Shown piece by piece: positions 7,701-13,655 of a DNA stretch of 27,457 bases. The notes under the pieces were generated by a model that had not been told where the DNA came from, did no database searches, and saw only the letters and a list, made by a program, of their open reading frames with translations. Position 1 is the stretch's first letter. Each line of letters opens with the position of its first letter. The translations under genes were made by a program, and so were the position numbers. The stretch is taken from NCBI GenBank assembly GCA_034429475.1, contig DAOUGD010000074.1:1-27457 (forward strand). Reading direction: 5' to 3'. The stretch is from JAKQHY01 sp034429475. GTDB lineage: Bacteria; Chloroflexota; Anaerolineae; B4-G1; SLSP01.

Positions 7701-8728
7701 CCGGCCCGGTGGCGCCCACGGCGGTCGCCATAGACGGCCCGACCGTCGGCGCGCCGGGGGTGTACTACACCTTCACCATCGCGGTGAATCCGCTGGACGT
7801 GACCACGCCGCTGACTTACGTCATCCAGCGCACCGACGTAGTTACGCCGGCGACGGCGTCGCTGGGCCGCCTCATCGTCTTCCGCAACGTCAGGTGGACG
7901 ACGACAGGCGTCAAGGTCATCACAGCGACGGCGACCAATGAAGCCGGGAGTATGACGGGCGTGTATACCATCACCATTATCGAAGGCGGCGTCATCCCAG
8001 TGACCGGCGTGGCGATCTCCGGGCCGACGACGGGTCTGACAAACACGGCCTACACGTTCACGGCGACCGTCCAGCCGGCCAACGCCAGCATGCCCATCAC
8101 CTATACCTGGACGCCCGCGCCCGATAGTGGGCAGGGCACAGCGCACGCGAGCTACACCTGGGCGACCGCCGGTACAAAGCAAGTCAGCGTCACGGCGGAG
8201 AACGGCGGCAGCGCGACCGACAGCCACGAAATCGTCATCAGCGCGCCGGTCGAGCCGGAGGTCTTCGTCATCGGCCCGGCGGGCGGCACCCGGATTTTCA
8301 CCGACACGAACGGCCTGACGATCCGAATCCACGTTCCGCAGCAGGCGGTCAGCGTACCTACCGTGTTCACGTTAACATGGAGCGCTGCGCCGGCCCATCC
8401 CCACCCCGACGGCTTCGGGTTTGCCGGGCGCAGTTTTGACCTGGTTGCCTCCAACCCGATCAGCGGCGCGATTGATCTTGGCCTCAACTACCGCGATCAA
8501 GACTTGCTGGACGCCAATATCACAGACGAGGGGACGCTGCGATTGTACTACTGGAGCACGGGTCTGGGCGCGTGGGAGGACGTGGTGAATACCTGCGTGG
8601 GGCTGGATTACACCCGCTATCCGGGAGTCAACGCGCTGCGTGCGCCAGTCTGCCACCTCAGCGAATTTGCGCTGCTGGGCGAAGGCGGACAATCCAAAAT
8701 CTACTTACCGCTGGTTCTCAGAAACTAA
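4781..8728 (+). CDS. Exported CSLREA/beta-helix/Ig-like protein with YLPLVLRN C-terminus
   Basis: A 1315-aa secreted or cell-surface protein. A signal peptide (MKNKFWFIGLIAALFLLGG...) is followed by a CSLREA-type segment at about residues 55-95 (CSFRRALVEAS near 87). A right-handed beta-helix at about 150-430 carries NTIG, NTIV and GDNN repeats. Two related segments each begin GWNLxS (about 566 and 658) and end in GYxYWIxI. Two further internal repeats carry W-[TA]-D-F-[YW]-G and GFLHxYxDD (about 766 and 871). Two PKD/Ig-like domains start near 977 and 1074. A ZU5-like VIGPAGGTRIFTDTNGL domain begins near 1161, and the protein ends KIYLPLVLRN. That ending recurs in Chloroflexota surface proteins and may be a sorting or anchoring tail. 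The start ATG has a good AAGGAG site. The repeat content suggests adhesion or polysaccharide contact; no catalytic motif is visible. Confidence 0.85.
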   Translation: MKNKFWFIGLIAALFLLGGSMAVTIAASTARDAGPAVVAAAPTAPQAPLAYTTIITVNTTEDTNGDPQTRTCYFTQSLYNAASDGKCSFRRALVEASHRPLAHRPILIKFNIPLTDTNYNPVTGTWTIMMEADYSSSAGGEALVPGDLDNPENPNSNVTIDGATQSEIGGRANGDPIIIIYSEHVLDLVGVSYNTIRNLAFNGGGGIFSNDVSNVGGNNLIENVWVGLNADGTEIVPGSNPDITLAGGGISVQGDNNTISNTIVTGSNTGISIEGDNNLVQYNTIGTRGDRTIPAERLTCVASNLYNPAQWYGGWGINITSGSGNQIVHNTVAGAHSPHSPTETAPPAIWTAGGDVLVAYNTIGIDGDGVEVGTCGQGIFVTGQGVQVLNNTIINARTSFFDAESDDPTEGAIFVNDGSPLARQFVMRDNVVRDSTSKVIEFGPAVPESLRLFEPPIIISIDGLTVVGETETGYDCPHCLVDLYLDDLDDEQDALELLTTAVIDAITGTARFTATLPAALPANHGIRVAAVAQDDYVIGDFLSGTTTMLSPAYAPDATFTRPLAPGWNLFSIDVTPPDPAIGVVLAGLDGQYDVVLSFDGGPSGGGHTYDPANPGASDLTTLDVTHGYWIHITAATTQTLTLDYEPARDDTPIQLYEGWNLVSYLPDRTLPITEALESISGAYEIVRGFDGGALTYMPAQPQYSDLTELEPGYAYWIKIKTGYGAPVLTYRGADTPVRMAVDLTTPDAPQGVTSADFFSPTTEWTDFYGVATLSGFSALRNASVVAYDPDGTMAGAFSVHTPPYYGFLHVYLDDPNTPGDEGIEDGDEVRFTINGRLATPSKSTVWNTGVDAKEVNLDVEMPYVATDEWADFWGTLTIDGAPAPIGTILAAYDADGVYIGDVILDEAGQFGFLHAYGDDAATAGDEGAEIGDAVTFKAFLPLRTTPSVVTPSGGAPTWQGRGARTQVALSGAMPGPVAPTAVAIDGPTVGAPGVYYTFTIAVNPLDVTTPLTYVIQRTDVVTPATASLGRLIVFRNVRWTTTGVKVITATATNEAGSMTGVYTITIIEGGVIPVTGVAISGPTTGLTNTAYTFTATVQPANASMPITYTWTPAPDSGQGTAHASYTWATAGTKQVSVTAENGGSATDSHEIVISAPVEPEVFVIGPAGGTRIFTDTNGLTIRIHVPQQAVSVPTVFTLTWSAAPAHPHPDGFGFAGRSFDLVASNPISGAIDLGLNYRDQDLLDANITDEGTLRLYYWSTGLGAWEDVVNTCVGLDYTRYPGVNALRAPVCHLSEFALLGEGGQSKIYLPLVLRN
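5787..5813. repeat. In-frame CACTCCCCC simple repeat inside the beta-helix coding region
   Basis: Two to three copies of a CACTCCCCC-like unit encode HSPHSPTE between two beta-helix rungs (NTVAG and AIWTAGGDVLV). It resembles the CT-rich tract at the left edge of the window. It probably forms a loop protruding from the helix. Confidence 0.5.
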
Positions 8729-8747
8729 CGGCGGCGCATGGGAAGGT

Positions 8748-8785
8748 ATTTTGCGGTGAGGGACAATCGTCCCTCACCGCAAAAT
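8748..8785. terminator. Bidirectional terminator between convergent genes
   Basis: A perfect 17-bp stem (8748-8764 with 8769-8785) encloses an AATC loop. The stem starts ATTTT and ends AAAAT, so each strand has a U-run after the GC-rich part. It follows the exported-protein stop by about 20 nt on the plus strand. On the minus strand it contains the stop codon (8774-8776) of the first GNAT gene. Confidence 0.9.
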
Positions 8786-9727
8786 GCTTTTAAAAAACGG
8801 CTCAACCAGGTCGTAGTCCGTGAATCCCACCGAGGCGTACAGCGCGTGCGCGGGGGACTCATACGAGTGGACATACGCCATGACCGCGCCCAGACGCTTC
8901 AGGCGACGGAGCGCCTCGCACAAGACGGCCTTGCCCAGGCCGCGTCGTTGATGCGCGGGCACCGTCCCCACCGGCTCGAAGACGGCGGTGCGCGTCACGT
9001 CGTCGAACCAGGCCGTGCAGAAGGCGGCGACCGCGCCGTCGGGCGCGACGGCCACAAGGTCAAGGTCGCGGCGGTAAAGGGGCGCATTCTGAATGTTGCG
9101 ATACCAGCTCACGTCGTCGCGGTTTTCGATGGCGATGGCCGGTTCGTCGGGATGAAACGCCAGGCCGGAGGCGTAGCAGCGTTCGAGCAATTCCAGGCCA
9201 TCGCCCAACGCGCGCACCGTGTACCCCGGCGGCGGTGGGGCGGCCGGGATCGGGACGTCCAATGGGCGACGACGCCAATAAGCCTGATGCTCAGGCGCGG
9301 AAATACGCTCGAAGCCGTTCCGCGTCAAGGCCGCACGGCGCAGCTCGTCCTCAACGCCGGCCGATACCCAGAGCGTCCGGCGGTTGTCGTCGCTCGTCAC
9401 GGCCAGATGCTCGGCGGCCACGGTCAGCATTTCATCCTCAAGGGCAGGTGTGCGGAAGTCGGGGTGAACGTGCAAGATGGCTTCGCCGCCCATAATGGGA
9501 TTCAACACCGCCGCCAACCATCCCTCCGCCGTTTCCCACAGAAAGACCCCATCGGCGAGGTCCCCGCCGCCGAGATTGGCAACCAGATGCCAGCGCCAAT
9601 AGTCGAACTCGGCAACGTGCCAGCTTAACTCGCGCAGGCCGTTACGCAGGAGCACTTCGCGCAGAAAGGCGCGGATACGCCAATAGTCGTCTTCGCCTTG
9701 ATACAAACGTCGCGTCAATGCCATCAT
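8774..9727 (-). CDS. GNAT family N-acetyltransferase
   Basis: A 317-aa protein that would transfer acetyl from acetyl-CoA to an unknown amine substrate in the cytoplasm. The C-terminal half holds a clear GNAT fold. The acetyl-CoA pyrophosphate loop QRRGLGKA is at about residues 259-266, preceded by EPVGTVPAH and followed by ALYASVGFTDYDLVEPF. The N-terminal half is similar in size and may be a degenerate second GNAT domain. I chose the ATG at 9725-9727, which has AGGAGA five to six nt upstream; the next codon is also ATG. A longer frame reaching 9793 would add FAPLRLCVK-like residues from an intergenic repeat and is rejected. The stop lies in the terminator hairpin. It shares orientation with the second GNAT gene upstream, but 150 nt of repeats separate them. 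Confidence 0.85.
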   Translation of the reverse strand: MMALTRRLYQGEDDYWRIRAFLREVLLRNGLRELSWHVAEFDYWRWHLVANLGGGDLADGVFLWETAEGWLAAVLNPIMGGEAILHVHPDFRTPALEDEMLTVAAEHLAVTSDDNRRTLWVSAGVEDELRRAALTRNGFERISAPEHQAYWRRRPLDVPIPAAPPPPGYTVRALGDGLELLERCYASGLAFHPDEPAIAIENRDDVSWYRNIQNAPLYRRDLDLVAVAPDGAVAAFCTAWFDDVTRTAVFEPVGTVPAHQRRGLGKAVLCEALRRLKRLGAVMAYVHSYESPAHALYASVGFTDYDLVEPFFKSILR

Positions 9728-9754
9728 TGATTCTCCTGAAAAAGGGGGAAGTTT

Positions 9755-9855
9755 CACGCAAAGGCGCAAAGGTGCAAAGATTTTCAAAATCAAAGCATGG
9801 GCTTTTTAAGAGAAAAATCCGTGAAATCCGTAAAATCCGTGTCCCATTCTTTGCG
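9755..9855. repeat. Two mismatched half-elements of palindromic intergenic repeats
   Basis: 9755-9780 has three CGCAAAGG/TGCAAAG units, the left arm of one repeat type. 9817-9843 has three AAATCCGT units, the right arm of another type. TTTGCGTCGCAA follows at 9850-9861. Neither arm has a full partner, unlike the complete elements at 17190-17259 and 22764-23059. Confidence 0.6.
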
Positions 9856-9881
9856 TCGCAAGGGTAAGATCCACTTGAGTG

Positions 9882-10865
9882 CTACAGTTTCTTGTCGAAA
9901 AATGTGTGTCGCCGGCCTTCCTGATAGCCCAGGCTTTCGTACAATTTGAGCGCGCCGCTCGGATTCTGGGTATCCACGCCCAGGGCCGTTTCTGCCATCC
10001 CCATGGCTTTGAACATCTCGATGCTCTGCACGAGCAGCGCTCGCGCCAGCCCGCGCCGACGCCACGGACGCCGCACAAACACGTACTGGGTACGGCCGCG
10101 TCGGCGGTGGTAGCGCGCGTTCTGTTCTTCATCCAGGTGGTTCAGCGCCATCCCGACGACCTGATCGCCGTCCCAGGCCACTTTCCACAGAGACGGCGCG
10201 AACGTGCGCGTCTCCGTCCACCGCTCAAAGTCCGCGTCGGTCGTGGGCGCGTAGCCCCAATGATCCTGACGCGCTTCCTCTTTCGCATCCCACACGGCGC
10301 GATACTGCTCCGGCGCGACCGGGCGCACGTCCAGCCCGGCGGGCAGCGGCGCATCCGGCAGCGGGGCGTCAATGGGGCGGGTCATCTCGATGTAATGGCG
10401 CACCGGCTCGTAGCCGGCCTGTGTAAACAACGCCCAGGCGCCGTACTCCTTATCGGTCGTCCACACGCGGAAGCGCTTCTCCCCCGCCGGATGCTCACGG
10501 GCCGCTTCCCGCAGGCGCGCTTCGCCGTAGCGCAACATCGCCATGCCCAGTCCCTTGCGCCGCCACGCGGGATGGACAAAGCCGAGCGGGATGTAGTACC
10601 ACGCCGGGGACGCTTCCTCCCACCACACCCGGCTGAAGGCGACCGTCTCGCCGTCCACCTCGGCGAACAGCATATCTTGGTACGGGTCGCAGTTGTTCAG
10701 GTGCGCGAAGAGCGACGCCATATCCGCGACCGTGTTGATGTATTCCAATCCATCCGCATCGTTGCAGGCGTCGAGGATCGCCACCATCACCGGGTAGTCA
10801 GGCTCGCCGCGAAACCGGCGAAAGGTCAGGCCGGGGATGGGCGGGGCGTCGGGGACGGGGATCAT
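9882..10865 (-). CDS. Tandem-domain GNAT N-acetyltransferase
   Basis: A 327-aa cytoplasmic acetyltransferase with two GNAT domains, each with its own acetyl-CoA loop: WRRKGLGMAML at about residues 101-111 and WRRRGLARALL at about 268-278. The C-terminal end LKLYESLGYQEG is the usual GNAT beta-6/7 segment. The substrate is unknown; two-domain GNATs of this kind include mycothiol synthase-like and antibiotic-acetylating enzymes, but nothing here decides between them. The ATG at 10863-10865 begins MIPVPDAPPIPG. A longer reading starts at a TTG (10911-10913) that overlaps the upstream cytochrome stop as TTGA, but it lacks a ribosome-binding site. A GTG at 10886 is also possible. It may be read through from the cytochrome gene. 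Confidence 0.83.
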   Translation of the reverse strand: MIPVPDAPPIPGLTFRRFRGEPDYPVMVAILDACNDADGLEYINTVADMASLFAHLNNCDPYQDMLFAEVDGETVAFSRVWWEEASPAWYYIPLGFVHPAWRRKGLGMAMLRYGEARLREAAREHPAGEKRFRVWTTDKEYGAWALFTQAGYEPVRHYIEMTRPIDAPLPDAPLPAGLDVRPVAPEQYRAVWDAKEEARQDHWGYAPTTDADFERWTETRTFAPSLWKVAWDGDQVVGMALNHLDEEQNARYHRRRGRTQYVFVRRPWRRRGLARALLVQSIEMFKAMGMAETALGVDTQNPSGALKLYESLGYQEGRRHTFFDKKL

Positions 10866-10909
10866 ATACCTGGTCACTGAGTTCACCTTGATCTTGAGTA
10901 ACTGCCGGC

Positions 10910-12022
10910 TCAAGGCCGGACGAAACGCTCAAAATCTGCCGCCGGCGTCACTTGATTCAGGTCTTCGAGGCTGTCGTAGAGCATTTGCAAGACGTAATGG
11001 GGATTGTGCGTGTAAGCGCCGCGATCCTGGTTAACGTAGTGGTAGTTGTAGGCCGCGCGCAACAGTCGCGGCGTCCACGCCGTGTAGCGATTGCCGCCAT
11101 TGGCCTCGTCGGGGTCGGCGACGCCGTTGGCGTTGGTATCTATGAAGAAGTAGGGATGGGTGTGTTTCTCGTAGGCGATGGGCGCGCCGGCGATCTGCGC
11201 GGCGTAGGCTTGCAGCGCCGGATAGAGGGCCGCGTGCAGCGCGGCGATTTCGTCCGCGATGGGTTCGCTCACGTTGCCGTCGCCGTCGTAATCCACCGCG
11301 CTCTGCCGGATGTCGCGCAGGTCGCCGGCGTCCACCACGTTGGCGTGGCACGGGCTGCACGTGTCCGGATCAATCGCCGTGCTGTGGGGGTTGTGGCACT
11401 GCGAGCAGGTTTGGTAATCCTCCACGTGTTCGAAACGCCCAACGTAGGATTTACCGGCGTACTGGTAGCCGCCCTGCGCGTCGCCGCCCATCAGTGTGGC
11501 CGCGGCGATGGCGTAGTGGACGTTGATGAAGCTCAGCTCTTCGGCAACGGCGTCGGGGTCGAGGCCCTCCACCGCCTTGTTGACCGTCGTGGTCGCCGCG
11601 CGGCCTTGATGGCACTGCATGCAATTTGCGGCATAGGAGTTTTCCGCAAGCTCTGCGCCGGAGGGGAATCGCACCGTGGTCAGATCGTGCGCGGCGGGGT
11701 TGTGGCACGTGTGGCAGTAATGCACCGAGCCGACCGGCGCCGGTTCGTCCACCTGGCCCACGGCGCTGCCGTCTTCGCCCAGAAAGTCGGTGTAGCCGGT
11801 CATACTGTGACATTTGGCGCAGTTCGGCGGCACCACCGGCGGATCGTCTTCGTCCCAGTTGGTGAACGCGGGGGAGGTCTTGTCCGCATGGCCGGACCGC
11901 GCCCACTTCGCGGCAATCGCCTCAACCGACTCCGGCGCGACAAAGAACTGGTAGCCCCAGAGGATCAGCCCCGTCAAGGCCATCAAGACAAGTCCAAGCG
12001 TCAGAATAGCGGACCCTTTCAT
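10910..12022 (-). CDS. Membrane-anchored pentaheme cytochrome c with EF-hand loops
   Basis: A 370-aa electron-transfer protein with an uncleaved N-terminal anchor or signal (ILTLGLVLMALTGLILWGY, residues 5-24) that places the rest outside the cytoplasm. Five c-type heme motifs are visible: CAKCH (68-72), CHTCH (103-107), CMQCH (134-138), CSQCH (206-210) and CSPCH (222-226). The heme-free C-terminal part has a canonical calcium loop, DTNANGVADPDE (295-306), and a weaker one, DYDGDGNVSEPI (244-255). I chose the ATG at 12020-12022 because AAGGAGGAA lies just upstream. A longer frame to 12106 would add NVSTFQRSNVQTS from a repeat. The gene is divergent from the flavocytochrome operon, suggesting a shared redox role, perhaps passing electrons to or from a surface acceptor. 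The specific family could not be named. Confidence 0.88.
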   Translation of the reverse strand: MKGSAILTLGLVLMALTGLILWGYQFFVAPESVEAIAAKWARSGHADKTSPAFTNWDEDDPPVVPPNCAKCHSMTGYTDFLGEDGSAVGQVDEPAPVGSVHYCHTCHNPAAHDLTTVRFPSGAELAENSYAANCMQCHQGRAATTTVNKAVEGLDPDAVAEELSFINVHYAIAAATLMGGDAQGGYQYAGKSYVGRFEHVEDYQTCSQCHNPHSTAIDPDTCSPCHANVVDAGDLRDIRQSAVDYDGDGNVSEPIADEIAALHAALYPALQAYAAQIAGAPIAYEKHTHPYFFIDTNANGVADPDEANGGNRYTAWTPRLLRAAYNYHYVNQDRGAYTHNPHYVLQMLYDSLEDLNQVTPAADFERFVRP

Positions 12023-12042
12023 CAAAAATTCCTCCTTCAGGG

Positions 12043-12085
12043 ACGTTTGAACGTTTGAACGTTGAAACGTTGAAACGTTCCAACG
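12043..12085. repeat. Palindromic array of GAACGTTT units between divergent redox genes
   Basis: Tandem GAACGTTT units run into GTTGAAAC units with dyad symmetry around AACGTT. It sits just upstream of the cytochrome ribosome-binding site, like the related blocks at 1005-1053 and 4405-4463. Confidence 0.75.
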
Positions 12086-12091
12086 ACCGAC

Positions 12092-12120
12092 TTGCACGAT
12101 TTTCACGCTCAGTATACACT
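12092..12120 (+). promoter_or_regulatory. Candidate promoter of the flavocytochrome operon
   Basis: TTGCAC (12092-12097) and TACACT (12115-12120) are 17 bp apart. An overlapping TATACA gives only 15 bp. The predicted start would be near 12127, about 32 nt ahead of the reductase ATG. Confidence 0.4.
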
Positions 12121-12158
12121 AGCCAGCATAAAACTCAATTGGAGAGAGGGATGGCCTT

Positions 12159-13526
12159 ATGGTGAAGCAACAGACCAAACAGCGTTTGTGGATTGCCGTC
12201 TACTTCGTGTTGATCTTTGCGCCGTTGTTGATCTTGCTGTTGGCGCCGCGCCCGGAAGGGCGGACGTTCTGGCGCGATCTTTCGGTGGCGCTAGGGTTTG
12301 CGGGACTCTCGCTGATGGGCTTGCAGTTCTTGCCCACGGCGCGCCTGCCGCTCTTGAGCGAGGTTTTCCCATTGGATACGCTCTACGACTTTCACCACAA
12401 GCTCTCCATTGCCGCGTTTGGGCTGTCGTTGGCGCACCCGGTGATTCTTTTCCTCCACAATCCCCACATGCTGCGCCTGCTCAACGTCTTCACGACGCCG
12501 TGGCGCACGAAGTCCGCCGTGATCGGCGTGGCGCTGCTCATCCTGTTGATTGTCACCTCGGTCAAGCGTCTTTCGCTGAAGCTCTCCTACGAAACCTGGC
12601 GGCTGTTGCACGACCTCTGCGCTGCTGGCGTCGTTGGACTGATCCTTTTTCACATCTTCAAGGTGAACTACTACACATCCGTACCGCTCCAGCGCGGGCT
12701 ATGGATTGCCCTGGGCGGCCTCTGGGCGGCGATGATCCTCTACATTCGCGTCATCCGACCGTGGCAATTGCTGAAGCGCCCCTACCGGGTCGTCGAAGTC
12801 ATCTCGGAGCGCAGCCAGACGTGGAGCCTGGTGCTCGAACCGGTAGGGCATCCCGGCGCCCCCTTCCGCGCGGGGCAGGTGGCGTGGCTGAGCGTGGGCC
12901 ATTCGCCTTTCAGCATCGAGGCGCACCCGTTCTCCTATGCTTCCAGCGCCGACCATCCGGAGCGGATTGTGTTCGCGATCAAGGAACTGGGCGATTTCAC
13001 CGCGACCCTGGGGGAGGTCAAGCCCGGCACGCCCGTCTACGTGGACGGGCCGTACGGCACCTTCGATCTCGATCATCATCCCGGCGGCAACTACGTCTTC
13101 ATCGCCGGCGGCATCGGCTCCGCGCCGATTATGGGGATGCTGCGCACGCTGGCCGACCGCCACGACGAACGTAAGATCCAATTCTTCTACGGCAACCGGA
13201 CCTGGGACGACGTGATTTTCCGAGAGGAGCTTGAAACGTTGCAGGCGCGGCTGAACCTGGAGGTGATCCACGTTTTGCAGAACGCGCATGAGGGCTGGGA
13301 AGGCGAGCGCGGCTTCATCACCAAGGACGTGTTGCAGCGGCGCCTCTCCGACGATTACCGCAACCGCGTCTATTTCATCTGCGGCCCGCTGCCGATGATT
13401 GTGTTGGTGGAACGCGCGCTGGAGCAGCTCGCTGTTCCTCGCAAGGAGATGCACGAGATCAGCCGCAAGCGCGCGTTCGAGGAGACGCGCCGGCGCATTT
13501 TCTCCGAAAACTACAAGATGGCCTAG
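12159..13526 (+). CDS. Ferric-reductase/NOX-like membrane flavocytochrome
   Basis: A 455-aa integral membrane oxidoreductase that should move electrons from cytoplasmic NAD(P)H via FAD to membrane heme b. About six hydrophobic segments occupy residues 10-200. Histidines suited to heme ligation are H79/H80 (DFHHKL), H93 (LAHPVILF), H151 (LLHDLC) and H165 (LFHIF). The flavodoxin-reductase-like half starts near 208. It has an FAD motif HPFSYASS (256-263), GPYGTF (297-302), the nucleotide loop AGGIGSAPIMGML (316-328) and a C-terminal ICGPLPM. This is the layout of the ferric reductase transmembrane plus FAD/NAD-binding families. A GGAGAGAGGG stretch precedes the ATG. It is divergent from a pentaheme cytochrome and followed by a 32-aa membrane peptide and a SulP gene. 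Whether the acceptor is oxygen, metal, the cytochrome or sulfur species is not evident. Confidence 0.88.
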   Translation: MVKQQTKQRLWIAVYFVLIFAPLLILLLAPRPEGRTFWRDLSVALGFAGLSLMGLQFLPTARLPLLSEVFPLDTLYDFHHKLSIAAFGLSLAHPVILFLHNPHMLRLLNVFTTPWRTKSAVIGVALLILLIVTSVKRLSLKLSYETWRLLHDLCAAGVVGLILFHIFKVNYYTSVPLQRGLWIALGGLWAAMILYIRVIRPWQLLKRPYRVVEVISERSQTWSLVLEPVGHPGAPFRAGQVAWLSVGHSPFSIEAHPFSYASSADHPERIVFAIKELGDFTATLGEVKPGTPVYVDGPYGTFDLDHHPGGNYVFIAGGIGSAPIMGMLRTLADRHDERKIQFFYGNRTWDDVIFREELETLQARLNLEVIHVLQNAHEGWEGERGFITKDVLQRRLSDDYRNRVYFICGPLPMIVLVERALEQLAVPRKEMHEISRKRAFEETRRRIFSENYKMA

Positions 13527-13556
13527 GGGTTCGCCTGGCCGTGTGAAAGGAGTGCC

Positions 13557-13655
13557 ATGCAGAGAATTTATGCTCGCCGGTTGTTGATCGCAACCCTGAT
13601 CTTGATCGGGGTGTTGGCCTTGACGTTCGCAGTTTTGCAGGGAGGCCTGCCGTAG
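13557..13655 (+). CDS. Short single-span membrane peptide (32 aa)
   Basis: The reading frame encodes MQRIYARRLLIATLILIGVL, then ALTFAVLQGGLP and a TAG stop. Positive residues (R3, R7, R8) come before a hydrophobic span of about 18 residues, so the N-terminus is predicted inside. Translation signals are strong: GAAAGGAG lies four to five nt before the ATG. The stop overlaps the GTG start of the SulP gene as TAGTG, suggesting translational coupling. It is 30 nt after the flavocytochrome stop. No family is recognised. It could be an accessory subunit of the reductase or of the transporter. Confidence 0.7.
   Translation: MQRIYARRLLIATLILIGVLALTFAVLQGGLP

Noticed and set aside
10866..10913. TTG start for the second GNAT gene overlapping the cytochrome stop as TTGA
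   Set aside because: No ribosome-binding site precedes it, and homology-like sequence begins at MIPVPDAPP. Kept only as an alternative start.
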